Of a stretch of 64,000 bases of DNA, positions 7,749 to 15,463 are shown in pieces. The notes below the pieces were generated by a model, which was not told the DNA's origin, searched no databases, and was given only the letters and a program-made list of their open reading frames with translations. The DNA is taken from positions 290,651 through 354,650 of the forward strand of contig NZ_JAQSDC010000004.1 in assembly GCF_029945705.1 (NCBI RefSeq), in the 5' to 3' direction. Both the position numbers and the translations under genes were made by a program. Position 1 is the stretch's first letter. The number at the start of each line of letters is the position of its first letter. The stretch is from Methylotenera sp. (GTDB taxonomy: Bacteria; Pseudomonadota; Gammaproteobacteria; Burkholderiales; Methylophilaceae).

Positions 7749-8044
7749 TTTACCAAATTAGATTTACCCGCAATTCAAAAGATGACCTTAAGCGTCTTTA
7801 CCTATTTTTGTATAAACAAGACAAAAATAGTGCCAAACATGCACGTGATAACATTTACAAAGCCATTGATACGCTTAAAATTTTCCCGTTTACTTGCCGC
7901 AAAGCGCAAGCCAATAGCCCATTTCTACGCGAGCTAGTGATAAGCTTTGGCGCCAATGGCTATGTAGCAATGTTTGAAATAGAAGAAGATAACACGGTGA
8001 CAATTTTAGCGGTGCGCCACCAGCGCGAAGATGATTTTAGGTAA
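7745..8044 (+). CDS. RelE/ParE family toxin
   Basis: A 99-residue protein with the RelE/ParE fold pattern: FTRNSKDDLKRLYLFL near the N-terminus, a helix with NSAKHARDNIYKAIDTLKIFP, and C-terminal strands ending TVTILAVRHQREDDF. The VRHQRE ending is typical of ParE toxins that act on DNA gyrase. It starts with TTG at 7745, overlapping the antitoxin stop (TTGA). The weak start codon and overlap keep the toxin below the antitoxin. Confidence 0.83.
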   Translation: MIYQIRFTRNSKDDLKRLYLFLYKQDKNSAKHARDNIYKAIDTLKIFPFTCRKAQANSPFLRELVISFGANGYVAMFEIEEDNTVTILAVRHQREDDFR

Positions 8045-8068
8045 CACCTAAAGAATAAAGACTAATAC

Positions 8069-10630
8069 ATGACCCTTTTTGATACGCTAAAAACCGCCAA
8101 AAGTGAAGAAGACGTTAAAGACGCTTATATCAAAGCGCTTGGCTTAAAAAATCTGTCTAAAAACCTCATTGATATTCAAACCAAAGAAATCTGGTTTGAG
8201 GCAAAAGACAAACCCACTTCCACTTACGCCATGTTTACGCAGTTGTTGCATTATGTAGATGCTGCCAATAAAAAAGGCGAAACTTTACCGCCATTTTTAG
8301 CGGTGATAGATACCGCCAAAGCCGCGTTGATGAAAACCACCGATGTGATGCCTTTGTTTAAAGACAAAACCATTAAATGGGGCAAATCAGCCAGCCAGTT
8401 TGAGCAAACTACCTTAGAACAAGTGTCTACCTATATTGGCACGCATTTTGTCTCGTTTAAAATAGAAACGCACGAGCAAGAGTTTATTCACACCGTTAAA
8501 CTCGCCATTAAATCAGGCGAGATTATCCGCACGCAAATTACACCAGATAACCTTAAGCAAGTATTTGATAAATGGGTCGCGCTCATCGGCAAAGAGCTTT
8601 CAGGCGTGGATGAAACCGATTACGCCTTACTGTTTTTTGCCGACATTATGCACGATGGCAAAACCGCCACGCATGAAAACCTGCCCGCAAGGTTGCTACA
8701 CGATGGCGAAAAACCTGTGTTTTTACTTGGTGGTAAAACCTACAACCTAGGCAATTACGAAGGCTACCGCCAGTTTTGGATGATTTATCACAAACCGCCA
8801 CAGCCAGAATACCGCAATTACCTATTAGAACGTCGCGACAGCTTAATCCCGCTAGATGAACGCAGCTTTAAAGGCGCGTATTACACGCCCCTTGCGGTGG
8901 TAGATAAAGCTTATGATTTATTAGCCGAAACGCTAGGCAACAACTGGCAAAAAAATTATGTAGTGTGGGATATGTGCTGTGGCGTGGGCAATTTAGAGGT
9001 GAAGCACAGCAACCCACGCAATGTGTTTATGAGCACGCTAGACCAAGCCGATATAGATGTAATGAAAGCCAGTAAAACCTGCGTGGCCGCCACGCGCTTT
9101 CAATACGATTATTTGAATGACGACATTACTGATGACGGCAAAATAGATTACAGCCTCACCAACAAAGTGCCGCCAGCTTTAAGGCAAGCCATTGCGGAGG
9201 GTAAAAAATTATTGGTGTTGATTAATCCGCCTTATGGTGAAACTGGCTCTGGTATAGGCAAAGGAGATATGAATAAAAAGCATGTTGAGCAAACGCGAAT
9301 CAATGCTTCAATGAAGCCAGCGGAGTCAGGCTACGCAAGCAAAGAGTTGTTTGTTCAGTTCTTAGTGAGAATTGCGCGAGAAATACCTACAGCTACTTTA
9401 GCAATGTTCAGCACATTAAAGTATGTCAATGCGCCAAATTTTGAGAAGTTTCGACAAAATTGGCAAGCTAGTTACATGAGTGGTTTTGTTGTACACAGTA
9501 AAGCTTTTGATGGGTTAAATGGTGACTTTCCAATTGGTTTTTTGATATGGGAAACCAATCAAAACGTAAAGAAAAAAACACCAATTAAGGAAATCACAAC
9601 CTTTGTTTTAAATAAAAAAGCTGAACCAATTGGTGAAAAGAAATTTTATAATTTGCCAAATAGTGCTTACTTAAATGTTTGGATGGATAAGCCAAAAACA
9701 AACGATCAAATAGCTTTGCCTTTATCAAATGCATTTAAGGTTTCAAGTAACCCTAGACTTAAAAAGTCCTGTGACAATATGTTTGGTTATTTGTACGCAA
9801 GCAATAATGATTTGCAACATGCAGTGCAAGAAACGTGTGTCACATCATCTATATTTACTGGTGGCAATGGCGGTGGTGCATATATTAACGAGGAAAACCT
9901 ATGGCAAGCCGCCATCGTTTTCTCAGTCCGCCGCCTCATTAAACCCACGTGGCTAAACGACCGCGACCAATTCTTACAACCCCCACAACCACTCACCGAC
10001 GCATTTAAAACCGATTGCTTAATTTGGATGCTGTTTAACGGTAGCAACTTAACCGCTAGCGCCAACGATTTAGAATGGAACGGCAAAAAGTGGTCGATTG
10101 TGAACCACTTTATTCCGTTTACCGAGGCTGAAGTAGGCGCGCCAGAACGCTTTGAGAGCGATTTTATGGTGCAGTATTTACAAAATCTACTACCTCTTAA
10201 AGCTGCTTCACCCGTCATTTCCGCGAAAGCGGAAATCCAAATTGACCTTGATGTTGGCCTTGGCGTCGACCTTAAACATAAAGCCCACCAAACACCCCAA
10301 ATGGATTCCCGCGTGCGCGGGAATGACGGCATAAGGGGCAATGAAAGTAGCGACTATTGTGGATTATCCGCAGAAGCCAACGCAGTATTAGCCGAAGGCA
10401 AAAAACTCTGGCAAGCCTATTTTAGCCAAACCGATGAACACGGCGTGCGCGAAAGCTTAAAACTTAACCGTAGCGACGTAGGCTGGTATCAAATTCGCAA
10501 AGCCTTAGAAGCCCGCAACAGCAATGGCTTTAGCCAACCCGTGAGCTTTGAAGCCTTTAAAAATGCCTATGAAGTATTAGGCGATAAACTTCGTCCACAA
10601 GTGTATGAGCTTGGTTTTATGCGGGTATAA
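8069..10630 (+). CDS. Adenine-specific DNA methyltransferase, possible type IIG restriction enzyme
   Basis: An 853-residue protein. SAM-binding motif I is at about 300-310 (VVWDMCCGVGN) and the catalytic N6-adenine motif NPPY is at 386-389. Before it lie about 290 residues whose start contains D35 and E44-x-K46 (WFEAK), a possible PD-(D/E)xK nuclease site; if real, this would be a single-chain restriction-modification enzyme. The middle (about residues 380-610, bases 9200-9900) is more AT-rich with different codon habits, as expected for a swapped target-recognition domain. Residues about 715-754 are encoded by an inserted palindromic repeat read in frame. It sits between two ParE modules. 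No separate endonuclease gene is nearby. Confidence 0.8.
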   Translation: MTLFDTLKTAKSEEDVKDAYIKALGLKNLSKNLIDIQTKEIWFEAKDKPTSTYAMFTQLLHYVDAANKKGETLPPFLAVIDTAKAALMKTTDVMPLFKDKTIKWGKSASQFEQTTLEQVSTYIGTHFVSFKIETHEQEFIHTVKLAIKSGEIIRTQITPDNLKQVFDKWVALIGKELSGVDETDYALLFFADIMHDGKTATHENLPARLLHDGEKPVFLLGGKTYNLGNYEGYRQFWMIYHKPPQPEYRNYLLERRDSLIPLDERSFKGAYYTPLAVVDKAYDLLAETLGNNWQKNYVVWDMCCGVGNLEVKHSNPRNVFMSTLDQADIDVMKASKTCVAATRFQYDYLNDDITDDGKIDYSLTNKVPPALRQAIAEGKKLLVLINPPYGETGSGIGKGDMNKKHVEQTRINASMKPAESGYASKELFVQFLVRIAREIPTATLAMFSTLKYVNAPNFEKFRQNWQASYMSGFVVHSKAFDGLNGDFPIGFLIWETNQNVKKKTPIKEITTFVLNKKAEPIGEKKFYNLPNSAYLNVWMDKPKTNDQIALPLSNAFKVSSNPRLKKSCDNMFGYLYASNNDLQHAVQETCVTSSIFTGGNGGGAYINEENLWQAAIVFSVRRLIKPTWLNDRDQFLQPPQPLTDAFKTDCLIWMLFNGSNLTASANDLEWNGKKWSIVNHFIPFTEAEVGAPERFESDFMVQYLQNLLPLKAASPVISAKAEIQIDLDVGLGVDLKHKAHQTPQMDSRVRGNDGIRGNESSDYCGLSAEANAVLAEGKKLWQAYFSQTDEHGVRESLKLNRSDVGWYQIRKALEARNSNGFSQPVSFEAFKNAYEVLGDKLRPQVYELGFMRV
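10212..10329. repeat. dRS3-like palindromic repeat pair inserted in frame in the methyltransferase gene
   Basis: Outer arms CCGTCATT (10212-10219) and AATGACGG (10322-10329). Inside are two 20-base palindromes: ATTTCC-N8-GGAAAT (10217-10236) and ATTCCCGCGTGCGCGGGAAT (10305-10324). The second fits the ATTCCC-N8-GGGAAT form of Neisseria dRS3 repeats. The whole unit stays open in the methyltransferase frame and reads PVISAKAEIQ...MDSRVRGNDG, the known translation signature of this repeat class. A related single palindrome lies at 33031-33050. Confidence 0.85.
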
Positions 10631-10693
10631 CAGTGACTTGATGCTAAATTGCATATAATAGAATTTGTTAATGAAACGTTAAGGAGTGGCGCA

Positions 10694-10885
10694 ATGCAAA
10701 CACAAATGACTGAAAAATTAGAGGCGACTGAGCTTTTAAGAACATTGCCAGAAGATAGTACCTTGGAAGATATTCAATATCATCTTTATGTATTAGAGAA
10801 AATTAAACACGGGCAGGCCGATGTGGCGGTTGGTAAACTGCATACACAACAAGAGGTTGCCAGTCACTTAAATAAGTGGCTCTAG
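10694..10885 (+). CDS. Antitoxin of second ParE-type module
   Basis: A 63-residue acidic protein (MQTQMTEKLEATELLRTLPE start) with a helix pattern DSTLEDIQYHLYVLEKIKHG typical of small antitoxins paired with ParE. The ATG at 10694 follows AAGGAG at 10681-10686; earlier in-frame codons have no ribosome site. A TATAAT at 10654-10659 could be its -10 box. It ends 4 bases before the toxin start. Confidence 0.75.
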   Translation: MQTQMTEKLEATELLRTLPEDSTLEDIQYHLYVLEKIKHGQADVAVGKLHTQQEVASHLNKWL

Positions 10886-10889
10886 GCCA

Positions 10890-11177
10890 ATGGCTTTATT
10901 AGTTGTTTGGTCGCAAACCGCATTAGCGGATGTAGATGCAATTGCGGCGTATATTCACAGAGATTCGCCTTTTTATGCAAAAGCGGTGGTTGAAAAGCTG
11001 CTTGCGACGGCGCAATCGTTAAATGAGTTTCCCAAAGCGGGTAGTGCAGTGCCCGAGTTAAATCAGGAGAATATTCGTGAGCGATTTGTGTATAGCTATC
11101 GTTTAATTTATGAAATTAAGCCAAGTCAAATAGAAGTGCTCACCGTGGTTCATGGCAAACGTTTATTAGAGGTTTAG
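10890..11177 (+). CDS. RelE/ParE family toxin, second module
   Basis: A 95-residue ParE-like toxin. It has the family pattern VVWSQTALADVDAIAAYI (about 5-22), a helix AKAVVEKLLATAQSLNEFPKAG, and strands RERFVYSYRLIYEI and IEVLTVVHGKRLL. The GK(R)xL ending and the R..YRLIYE segment are conserved in ParE/RelE toxins. It is paired with the 63-residue antitoxin upstream, and the YkuD gene follows after 4 bases. Confidence 0.83.
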   Translation: MALLVVWSQTALADVDAIAAYIHRDSPFYAKAVVEKLLATAQSLNEFPKAGSAVPELNQENIRERFVYSYRLIYEIKPSQIEVLTVVHGKRLLEV

Positions 11178-11181
11178 TACT

Positions 11182-11661
11182 GTGCGCATTGAAATCTCTA
11201 TCTCAAATCAAACCTTAACGCTGCTTGATGATTTTGGCGGCGTAAAAGCTAAATACGTCATCTCCACCGCCGCTAACGGCGCTGGTTGCGAGAAAAATAG
11301 CGGTTGTACGCCATTAGGGCAGCACATCATTCGCGCTAAAATTGGCGCGGATGCTGCACCAAATACCGTGTTTGTGGGGCGCAGGCCAACAGGTGAAATC
11401 TGCACGCCAGCGTTAATGGCTGAATTTCCAAACCGAGATTGGATTTTGACGCGTATTTTGTGGCTATCAGGTAAGGAAGTAGGCAAAAATCGCTTAGGTA
11501 ATGTGGATACAATGCAGCGTTATATTTATATTCATGGCACACCAGATAGCACTGAGATGGGACAGATTGGCTCGCACGGCTGTATACGCATGCGTAACTG
11601 CGAGATAATTGCGTTGTTTGATTTGGTTGCGGTTGGCACGTTGGTGGTAATTTTGGAATGA
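11182..11661 (+). CDS. YkuD-domain L,D-transpeptidase/carboxypeptidase without signal peptide (ElsL-like)
   Basis: A 159-residue protein that is essentially a bare YkuD domain. The catalytic motif reads HGTPD at about 117-121 and GSHGCIRMRN at about 130-139, with the Cys nucleophile at about 134. There is no signal peptide or membrane segment, so it should act in the cytoplasm. Signal-less YkuD proteins such as ElsL of Acinetobacter trim the terminal D-Ala from recycled murein peptides, doing the job of LdcA. nagZ and a peptide ABC transporter nearby support the same role here. It starts with GTG at 11182, just after the toxin gene. A cross-linking L,D-transpeptidase is the alternative, but would need export. 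Confidence 0.8.
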   Translation: MRIEISISNQTLTLLDDFGGVKAKYVISTAANGAGCEKNSGCTPLGQHIIRAKIGADAAPNTVFVGRRPTGEICTPALMAEFPNRDWILTRILWLSGKEVGKNRLGNVDTMQRYIYIHGTPDSTEMGQIGSHGCIRMRNCEIIALFDLVAVGTLVVILE

Positions 11662-11704
11662 ACCCAGATTATCCATTCAACATAAATTTTCCAACAGTCA
11701 TCAT

Positions 11705-11782
11705 TGTAGGAGGGGCTTCTAGCCCCGAAAGCAACGGTCAATATAGGCTACAAAGATTCGCGGCTGCAAGCCGCTCCTACAA
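11705..11782. repeat. GTAGGAG-type palindromic repeat, copy 2
   Basis: Outer inverted arms TGTAGGAG and CTCCTACA enclose a left hairpin GGGGCTTCTAGCCCC and a right hairpin GCGGCTGCAAGCCGC. It is nearly the same design as copy 1 at 5780-5857. It lies between the YkuD gene and the first permease gene. Confidence 0.75.
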
Positions 11783-11790
11783 TAGGGCAG

Positions 11791-11870
11791 GTAGGAGGCA
11801 CGCCCCCGTGCCGATTAACGGCGGTGATGTGCGCCGCATTGCTTTTCGCGACGAGGGCGTCGCTCCTACA
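11791..11870. repeat. GTAGGAG-type palindromic repeat, copy 3
   Basis: It starts GTAGGAGGCACGCCC and ends GGGCGTCGCTCCTAC. The left hairpin is GGCACGCCCCCGTGCC and the right hairpin GCGACGAGGGCGTCGC. The same two hairpin types occur in the opposite order in the copy at 12876-12932, so the element is built of exchangeable modules. Confidence 0.75.
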
Positions 11871-11919
11871 AAGAAAAATCAACTCAACCCAGTCATGTTG
11901 ATCATTGCGACAGTTAAAT

Positions 11920-12852
11920 ATGGGATGGCAGTTTAGGGTGTTTTTAATCAAAAAATTATCAAGCTTGGTTACCGTCATTTTCGGCGTTTTGCTGCTTACA
12001 TTTTTGCTGATTCATTTGATACCAGGTGACCCAGTGGAGGTGATGCTAGGCGAATCTGCTAGCACAGCGGACCGCGTGCAATTGCGTACTGATTTGGGTT
12101 TAGACCAACCGCTCGTCCAGCAGTTTGGCACTTACCTTGCTAAGCTGTCGCAGGGCGATTTAGGTAAGTCTATCCACACAAAAATGCCGATTATCGAGAT
12201 GGTTAAAACGCGTTATCCAGCCACGGTGAAATTGGCGTTACTATCATTGCTTATTGGCATCGCTTTAGGTGTGCCTATGGGTATTTACGCGGCTTTAAAA
12301 GCAAATCATTGGCAAGATATTGTGGTAACGCTAGTCAGCGTGCGACTTTCAGCCATGCCCGCTTTTTGGCTAGGGCCTATGTTGATGCTGATATTCGCCG
12401 TGTGGCTGGGCTGGTTGCCGGTGAGTGGTATGGATTCAAATGCTTCGATTATTCTGCCTGCGTTGACATTAGGCTTTGGCTTAAGCGCAATCCTCACTCG
12501 TATGACGCGCACCAGTCTGCTTGAGGTGCTGAATGACGATTATATTCGCACCGCTCGCGCCAAAGGTTTAACCGAGCAAACCGTGATTCTGCGCCATGCC
12601 TTGCGCGCTGCTTTATTGCCGATTATTACCATTGTTGGCTTACAAATGGGTAGCTTGCTTGCTGGTACGGTGATTACTGAAACAATTTTTTCGTGGGATG
12701 GCATCGGGCGCTTATTGGTTGAAAGTATTGAAAAGCGCGATTACCCTGTGACGCAAGCATGTGTGCTGATTGTGGCGTTGAGTTATGTGTTGGTCAATTT
12801 GGTCACAGATGTGCTGTATAGACTTGCCGACCCGCGTGTGAAATTTGCTTAA
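11920..12852 (+). CDS. Peptide ABC transporter permease (DppB/OppB family)
   Basis: A 310-residue inner-membrane permease. The N-terminal helix is followed by the family segment LIPGDPVEVMLGE (about 33-45). The EAA-type loop that contacts the ATPase reads DDYIRTARAKGLTEQTVILRHALRAAL (about 205-231). About six membrane segments are visible. I chose ATG 11920 over the TTG at 11905; neither has a strong ribosome site. It pairs with the permease at 12994 and probably with the binding protein at 5947. Confidence 0.88.
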   Translation: MGWQFRVFLIKKLSSLVTVIFGVLLLTFLLIHLIPGDPVEVMLGESASTADRVQLRTDLGLDQPLVQQFGTYLAKLSQGDLGKSIHTKMPIIEMVKTRYPATVKLALLSLLIGIALGVPMGIYAALKANHWQDIVVTLVSVRLSAMPAFWLGPMLMLIFAVWLGWLPVSGMDSNASIILPALTLGFGLSAILTRMTRTSLLEVLNDDYIRTARAKGLTEQTVILRHALRAALLPIITIVGLQMGSLLAGTVITETIFSWDGIGRLLVESIEKRDYPVTQACVLIVALSYVLVNLVTDVLYRLADPRVKFA

Positions 12853-12875
12853 TCCAAAATTATCCATTAGCACAT

Positions 12876-12932
12876 GTAGGAGCGACGCCCTCGTCGCGAA
12901 ATAGCTTTTCGGCACGAGGACGTGCCTCTTAC
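12876..12932. repeat. GTAGGAG-type palindromic repeat, copy 4
   Basis: It starts GTAGGAGCGACGCCC. The left hairpin is GCGACGCCCTCGTCGC and the right hairpin GGCACGAGGACGTGCC, the reverse module order of copy 3. The right border is decayed (CCTCTTACC instead of CTCCTAC). It separates the two permease genes by 141 bases, unusual inside a transporter operon. Confidence 0.72.
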
Positions 12933-12993
12933 CATCGCGAGTTTTGGAAATAGTATGTTTAAAGGGTATTTAGGCTTAAAAGTTTGAAAAAAA

Positions 12994-13785
12994 ATGAAAA
13001 AATTTGCATCCTCCATTTTGTTGTTCTGGCTCGTAGCGGTCATGTTTGGGCGCTTGTTTCAGCTAAACCCTAATGCAATTGATTTAAATGCGATTTTAAG
13101 CGCACCTAGTTTTACCTATTTATTAGGCGCAGATGACTTAGGCCGTAGCATATTGGCGCGTCTTTTACGTGGGGTTGAAGTCTCGTTTATTGTTGCGATT
13201 TTTGTTACCGCAATTACTATGTTGGTTGGCGTGTGTATTGGCTTACTAGCAGGTTTTTACGGCGGCAAAATAGACCGTGCATTAATGCAAGTAACCGATG
13301 TATTTTTAGCTTTTCCTGGCATTTTGCTGGCCATTGCATTTGCGGCGGTGTTAGGCCCAGGGTTGGTGAATTTAATGATTGCTTTAAGCATCACGGGTTG
13401 GGTGAGCTACGCAAGACTCACGCGCGGACAAGCGCTAGGGCTGCGAAATCGTCAGCATGTGTTGGCGGCTGAGTCGTTAGGCGCAAGCGTGCCACGGTTG
13501 ATTTTTAAGCATATTTTGCCATTGCTCACCTCGATACTAGTGGTAGAAGCGACTTACAGCTTAGCTAGTGTGATGATTGCAGAAGCTAGCCTTTCATTTT
13601 TGGGCTTAGGCATACAAGCGCCGAATGCCTCTTGGGGCGCAATGCTTCGCGATGGCGTGCGCTATATGCTAATCGCACCACATTATGTGTTAATTGTAGG
13701 ATTAAGCTTGATGAGTTTGATTTTAGCGATTAACCTAGGCGGCGATTATTTACGTGATAAGTTAGACGTAAGAACAGAACAATAA
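12994..13785 (+). CDS. Peptide ABC transporter permease (DppC/OppC family)
   Basis: A 263-residue inner-membrane permease. FTYLLGADDLGRSILARLL (about 40-58) is the family's periplasmic segment, and the EAA loop reads RQHVLAAESLGASVPRLIFKHILP (about 153-176). It has about five to six membrane helices and is short at the N-terminus compared with typical DppC (about 300). ATG 12994 lies in an A-rich stretch. It works with the permease at 11920. No ATP-binding subunit follows, so the ATPases must be encoded elsewhere. Confidence 0.88.
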   Translation: MKKFASSILLFWLVAVMFGRLFQLNPNAIDLNAILSAPSFTYLLGADDLGRSILARLLRGVEVSFIVAIFVTAITMLVGVCIGLLAGFYGGKIDRALMQVTDVFLAFPGILLAIAFAAVLGPGLVNLMIALSITGWVSYARLTRGQALGLRNRQHVLAAESLGASVPRLIFKHILPLLTSILVVEATYSLASVMIAEASLSFLGLGIQAPNASWGAMLRDGVRYMLIAPHYVLIVGLSLMSLILAINLGGDYLRDKLDVRTEQ

Positions 13786-13838
13786 GTGCTAATGTTGAAT
13801 AAATGATATTTTGAATAACATCAATAGGAATAATTAAA

Positions 13839-14339
13839 ATGTCAGAAAGCTTAGAAGGGCAACTCTTAATGAATACAGCCGCCGCAGATGATGCAGTACA
13901 AACTTTTGTAGGCAAAAATTATGGCTATTATCAGCGTAAATGGCTGTTGGCGCATGGTTCTATTAAAGGCTTTAATGTAGCCGCTTTCTTTTTAGGCGTG
14001 GTTTGGATGGTGTATCGCAAAATGTATTTGTATACAGCCATTGTGATGGCGCTGCTGATTATTGATGTGTTGATTGAAACGTACTTTCCACTGCCAGAGG
14101 CACTGGGAAAAGCCATTACTTGGGGTATTTACGCTACTTTTGGTATTCTGGGCAATATGATATATAAGTCACACGTGGATAAAAAATTGAATGAAATTTC
14201 TACCGCTTTTCCACCAGAACAAGTAAGCGCAGAGCTTGCTAAACAAGGCGGCGTGAACCTAGCTGGTGCATGGGCATTTGGCGTGAGTTTGCTCGTTTTA
14301 GTCGGCATTGCCGTTTGGATTATTGTGTCTGAAGTTTAA
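13839..14339 (+). CDS. DUF2628 membrane protein
   Basis: A 166-residue protein. After a soluble N-terminus of about 40 residues comes the DUF2628 core: FNVAAFFLGVVWMVYRKMYLY (about 45-65) with aromatic and Arg-Lys residues, then further hydrophobic helices at about 68-82, 95-108 and 146-164. It is predicted to be an inner-membrane protein of unknown function. It lies between the permease gene and nagZ on the same strand, so a link to cell-envelope turnover is possible but unproven. Confidence 0.75.
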   Translation: MSESLEGQLLMNTAAADDAVQTFVGKNYGYYQRKWLLAHGSIKGFNVAAFFLGVVWMVYRKMYLYTAIVMALLIIDVLIETYFPLPEALGKAITWGIYATFGILGNMIYKSHVDKKLNEISTAFPPEQVSAELAKQGGVNLAGAWAFGVSLLVLVGIAVWIIVSEV

Positions 14340-14377
14340 GTTTTTAAGATTTTAAGATTTTATTTAAAGGGTTTGGC

Positions 14378-15424
14378 ATGTCATTAGGTCCTATTATGTT
14401 GGATGTGGTTGGAACAACGCTTACGGCGGAAGATATCCGCCGTTTGCAGCATCCATTGGTGGGTGGTGTTATTTTATTTAAGCGTAATTATGAAAATAAT
14501 GCGCAATTAGATGCGCTAACGGCGAGCATTCATGCGGTTCGCCAACCACCTCTTTTAATCGCCGTAGATCATGAAGGTGGTCGCGTACAGCGATTTAGAG
14601 ACGGCTTTACAAAAATTCCACCTATGCGTGAGTTTGGTAAGATTTGGGATACTCATCCGAAAAAAGCCAAAGAATTAGCGGTTGAAGCAGGTTGGATTCT
14701 AGCTGCCGAACTACGCGCGCACGGCATTGATTTTAGCTTTACACCTGTGCTGGATATGGATTATGGCGATAGCTTAGTGATTGGCGATAGGGCGTTTCAC
14801 CTTAAACCTCAAGCGATTAATGATTTAGCTTTTTCATTGATGCAAGGCCTTAAAAAAGGCGGTATGGCGGCGGTGGGTAAGCACTTCCCAGGTCATGGTT
14901 TTGTGACGGCAGATTCACACGTGAGCATGCCTGTAGACGACCGCGAGTTTGACCAAATCGCACAAAATGACATGCAGCCTTTTAGAATGCTGATTGACGA
15001 TGGTATTCAAGCGATTATGCCTGCGCATGTTATTTATTCTAAAGTGGATGATAAACCCGCTGGTTTTTCACCAAAATGGCTACAAAAAGTATTGAGAGAG
15101 CGCCTAGGTTTTAACGGTGTGATTTTCAGTGACGATTTAAGTATGGAAGCTGCAACTGCGGGTGGCGATGTGACTACACGCGCTTTAGCCGCTTTAAATG
15201 CTGGCTGCGATATGGTGTTGTTATGCAATCAACCTGCGATGGTGGACGAATTGTTGGCGAATCTCAAATGGACAATTTCCGCACAAAGTATTGCAAGGCT
15301 TGCGCGTATGCATGGGCAAAGAAATCCACTCAGTTTAGATCAACTGCATGAAACTGCAGACTTTGTAAAAGCGGTGCATCAAGTGGCAGTGGTTGGCAAA
15401 AGTGAAGGTGAATTATTTGCCTAA
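14378..15424 (+). CDS. nagZ: Beta-N-acetylhexosaminidase NagZ
   Basis: A 348-residue glycoside hydrolase of family 3. It removes GlcNAc from GlcNAc-1,6-anhydroMurNAc peptides in the cytoplasm during murein recycling. The KHFPGHG loop with the catalytic His is at about 167-173, followed by DSHVSMPVD, and the nucleophile Asp lies in FSDDLSMEAA at about 249-258. The length is typical. AAAGG lies before ATG 14378, and an intrinsic terminator follows at 15426-15457. Together with the signal-less YkuD enzyme and the peptide transporter it suggests a recycling locus. Confidence 0.93.
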   Translation: MSLGPIMLDVVGTTLTAEDIRRLQHPLVGGVILFKRNYENNAQLDALTASIHAVRQPPLLIAVDHEGGRVQRFRDGFTKIPPMREFGKIWDTHPKKAKELAVEAGWILAAELRAHGIDFSFTPVLDMDYGDSLVIGDRAFHLKPQAINDLAFSLMQGLKKGGMAAVGKHFPGHGFVTADSHVSMPVDDREFDQIAQNDMQPFRMLIDDGIQAIMPAHVIYSKVDDKPAGFSPKWLQKVLRERLGFNGVIFSDDLSMEAATAGGDVTTRALAALNAGCDMVLLCNQPAMVDELLANLKWTISAQSIARLARMHGQRNPLSLDQLHETADFVKAVHQVAVVGKSEGELFA

Positions 15425-15425
15425 G

Positions 15426-15457
15426 TAAAAAAGCGGGAGCGCTTACCCGCCTTTTTT
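15426..15457. terminator. Bidirectional intrinsic terminator
   Basis: AAAAAAGCGGG and CCCGCCTTTTTT form a GC-rich hairpin flanked by A and T runs. It lies between convergent nagZ and the PEP-CTERM gene and can serve both. Confidence 0.9.
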
Positions 15458-15463
15458 AATCAA

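Noticed and set aside
9787..10341. Minus-strand ORF of 184 residues inside the methyltransferase gene
   Set aside because: It is antisense to a long coding frame and includes the palindromic repeat read backwards (PSFPRTRESI), a common artefact.
11658..11936. Plus- and minus-strand ORFs between the YkuD and permease genes
   Set aside because: They translate the GTAGGAG palindromic repeats and have no ribosome sites.
11705..12932. CRISPR-like array from the repeated GTAGGAG units
   Set aside because: Units are palindromic, differ in inner sequence, are not evenly spaced and have no cas genes nearby.
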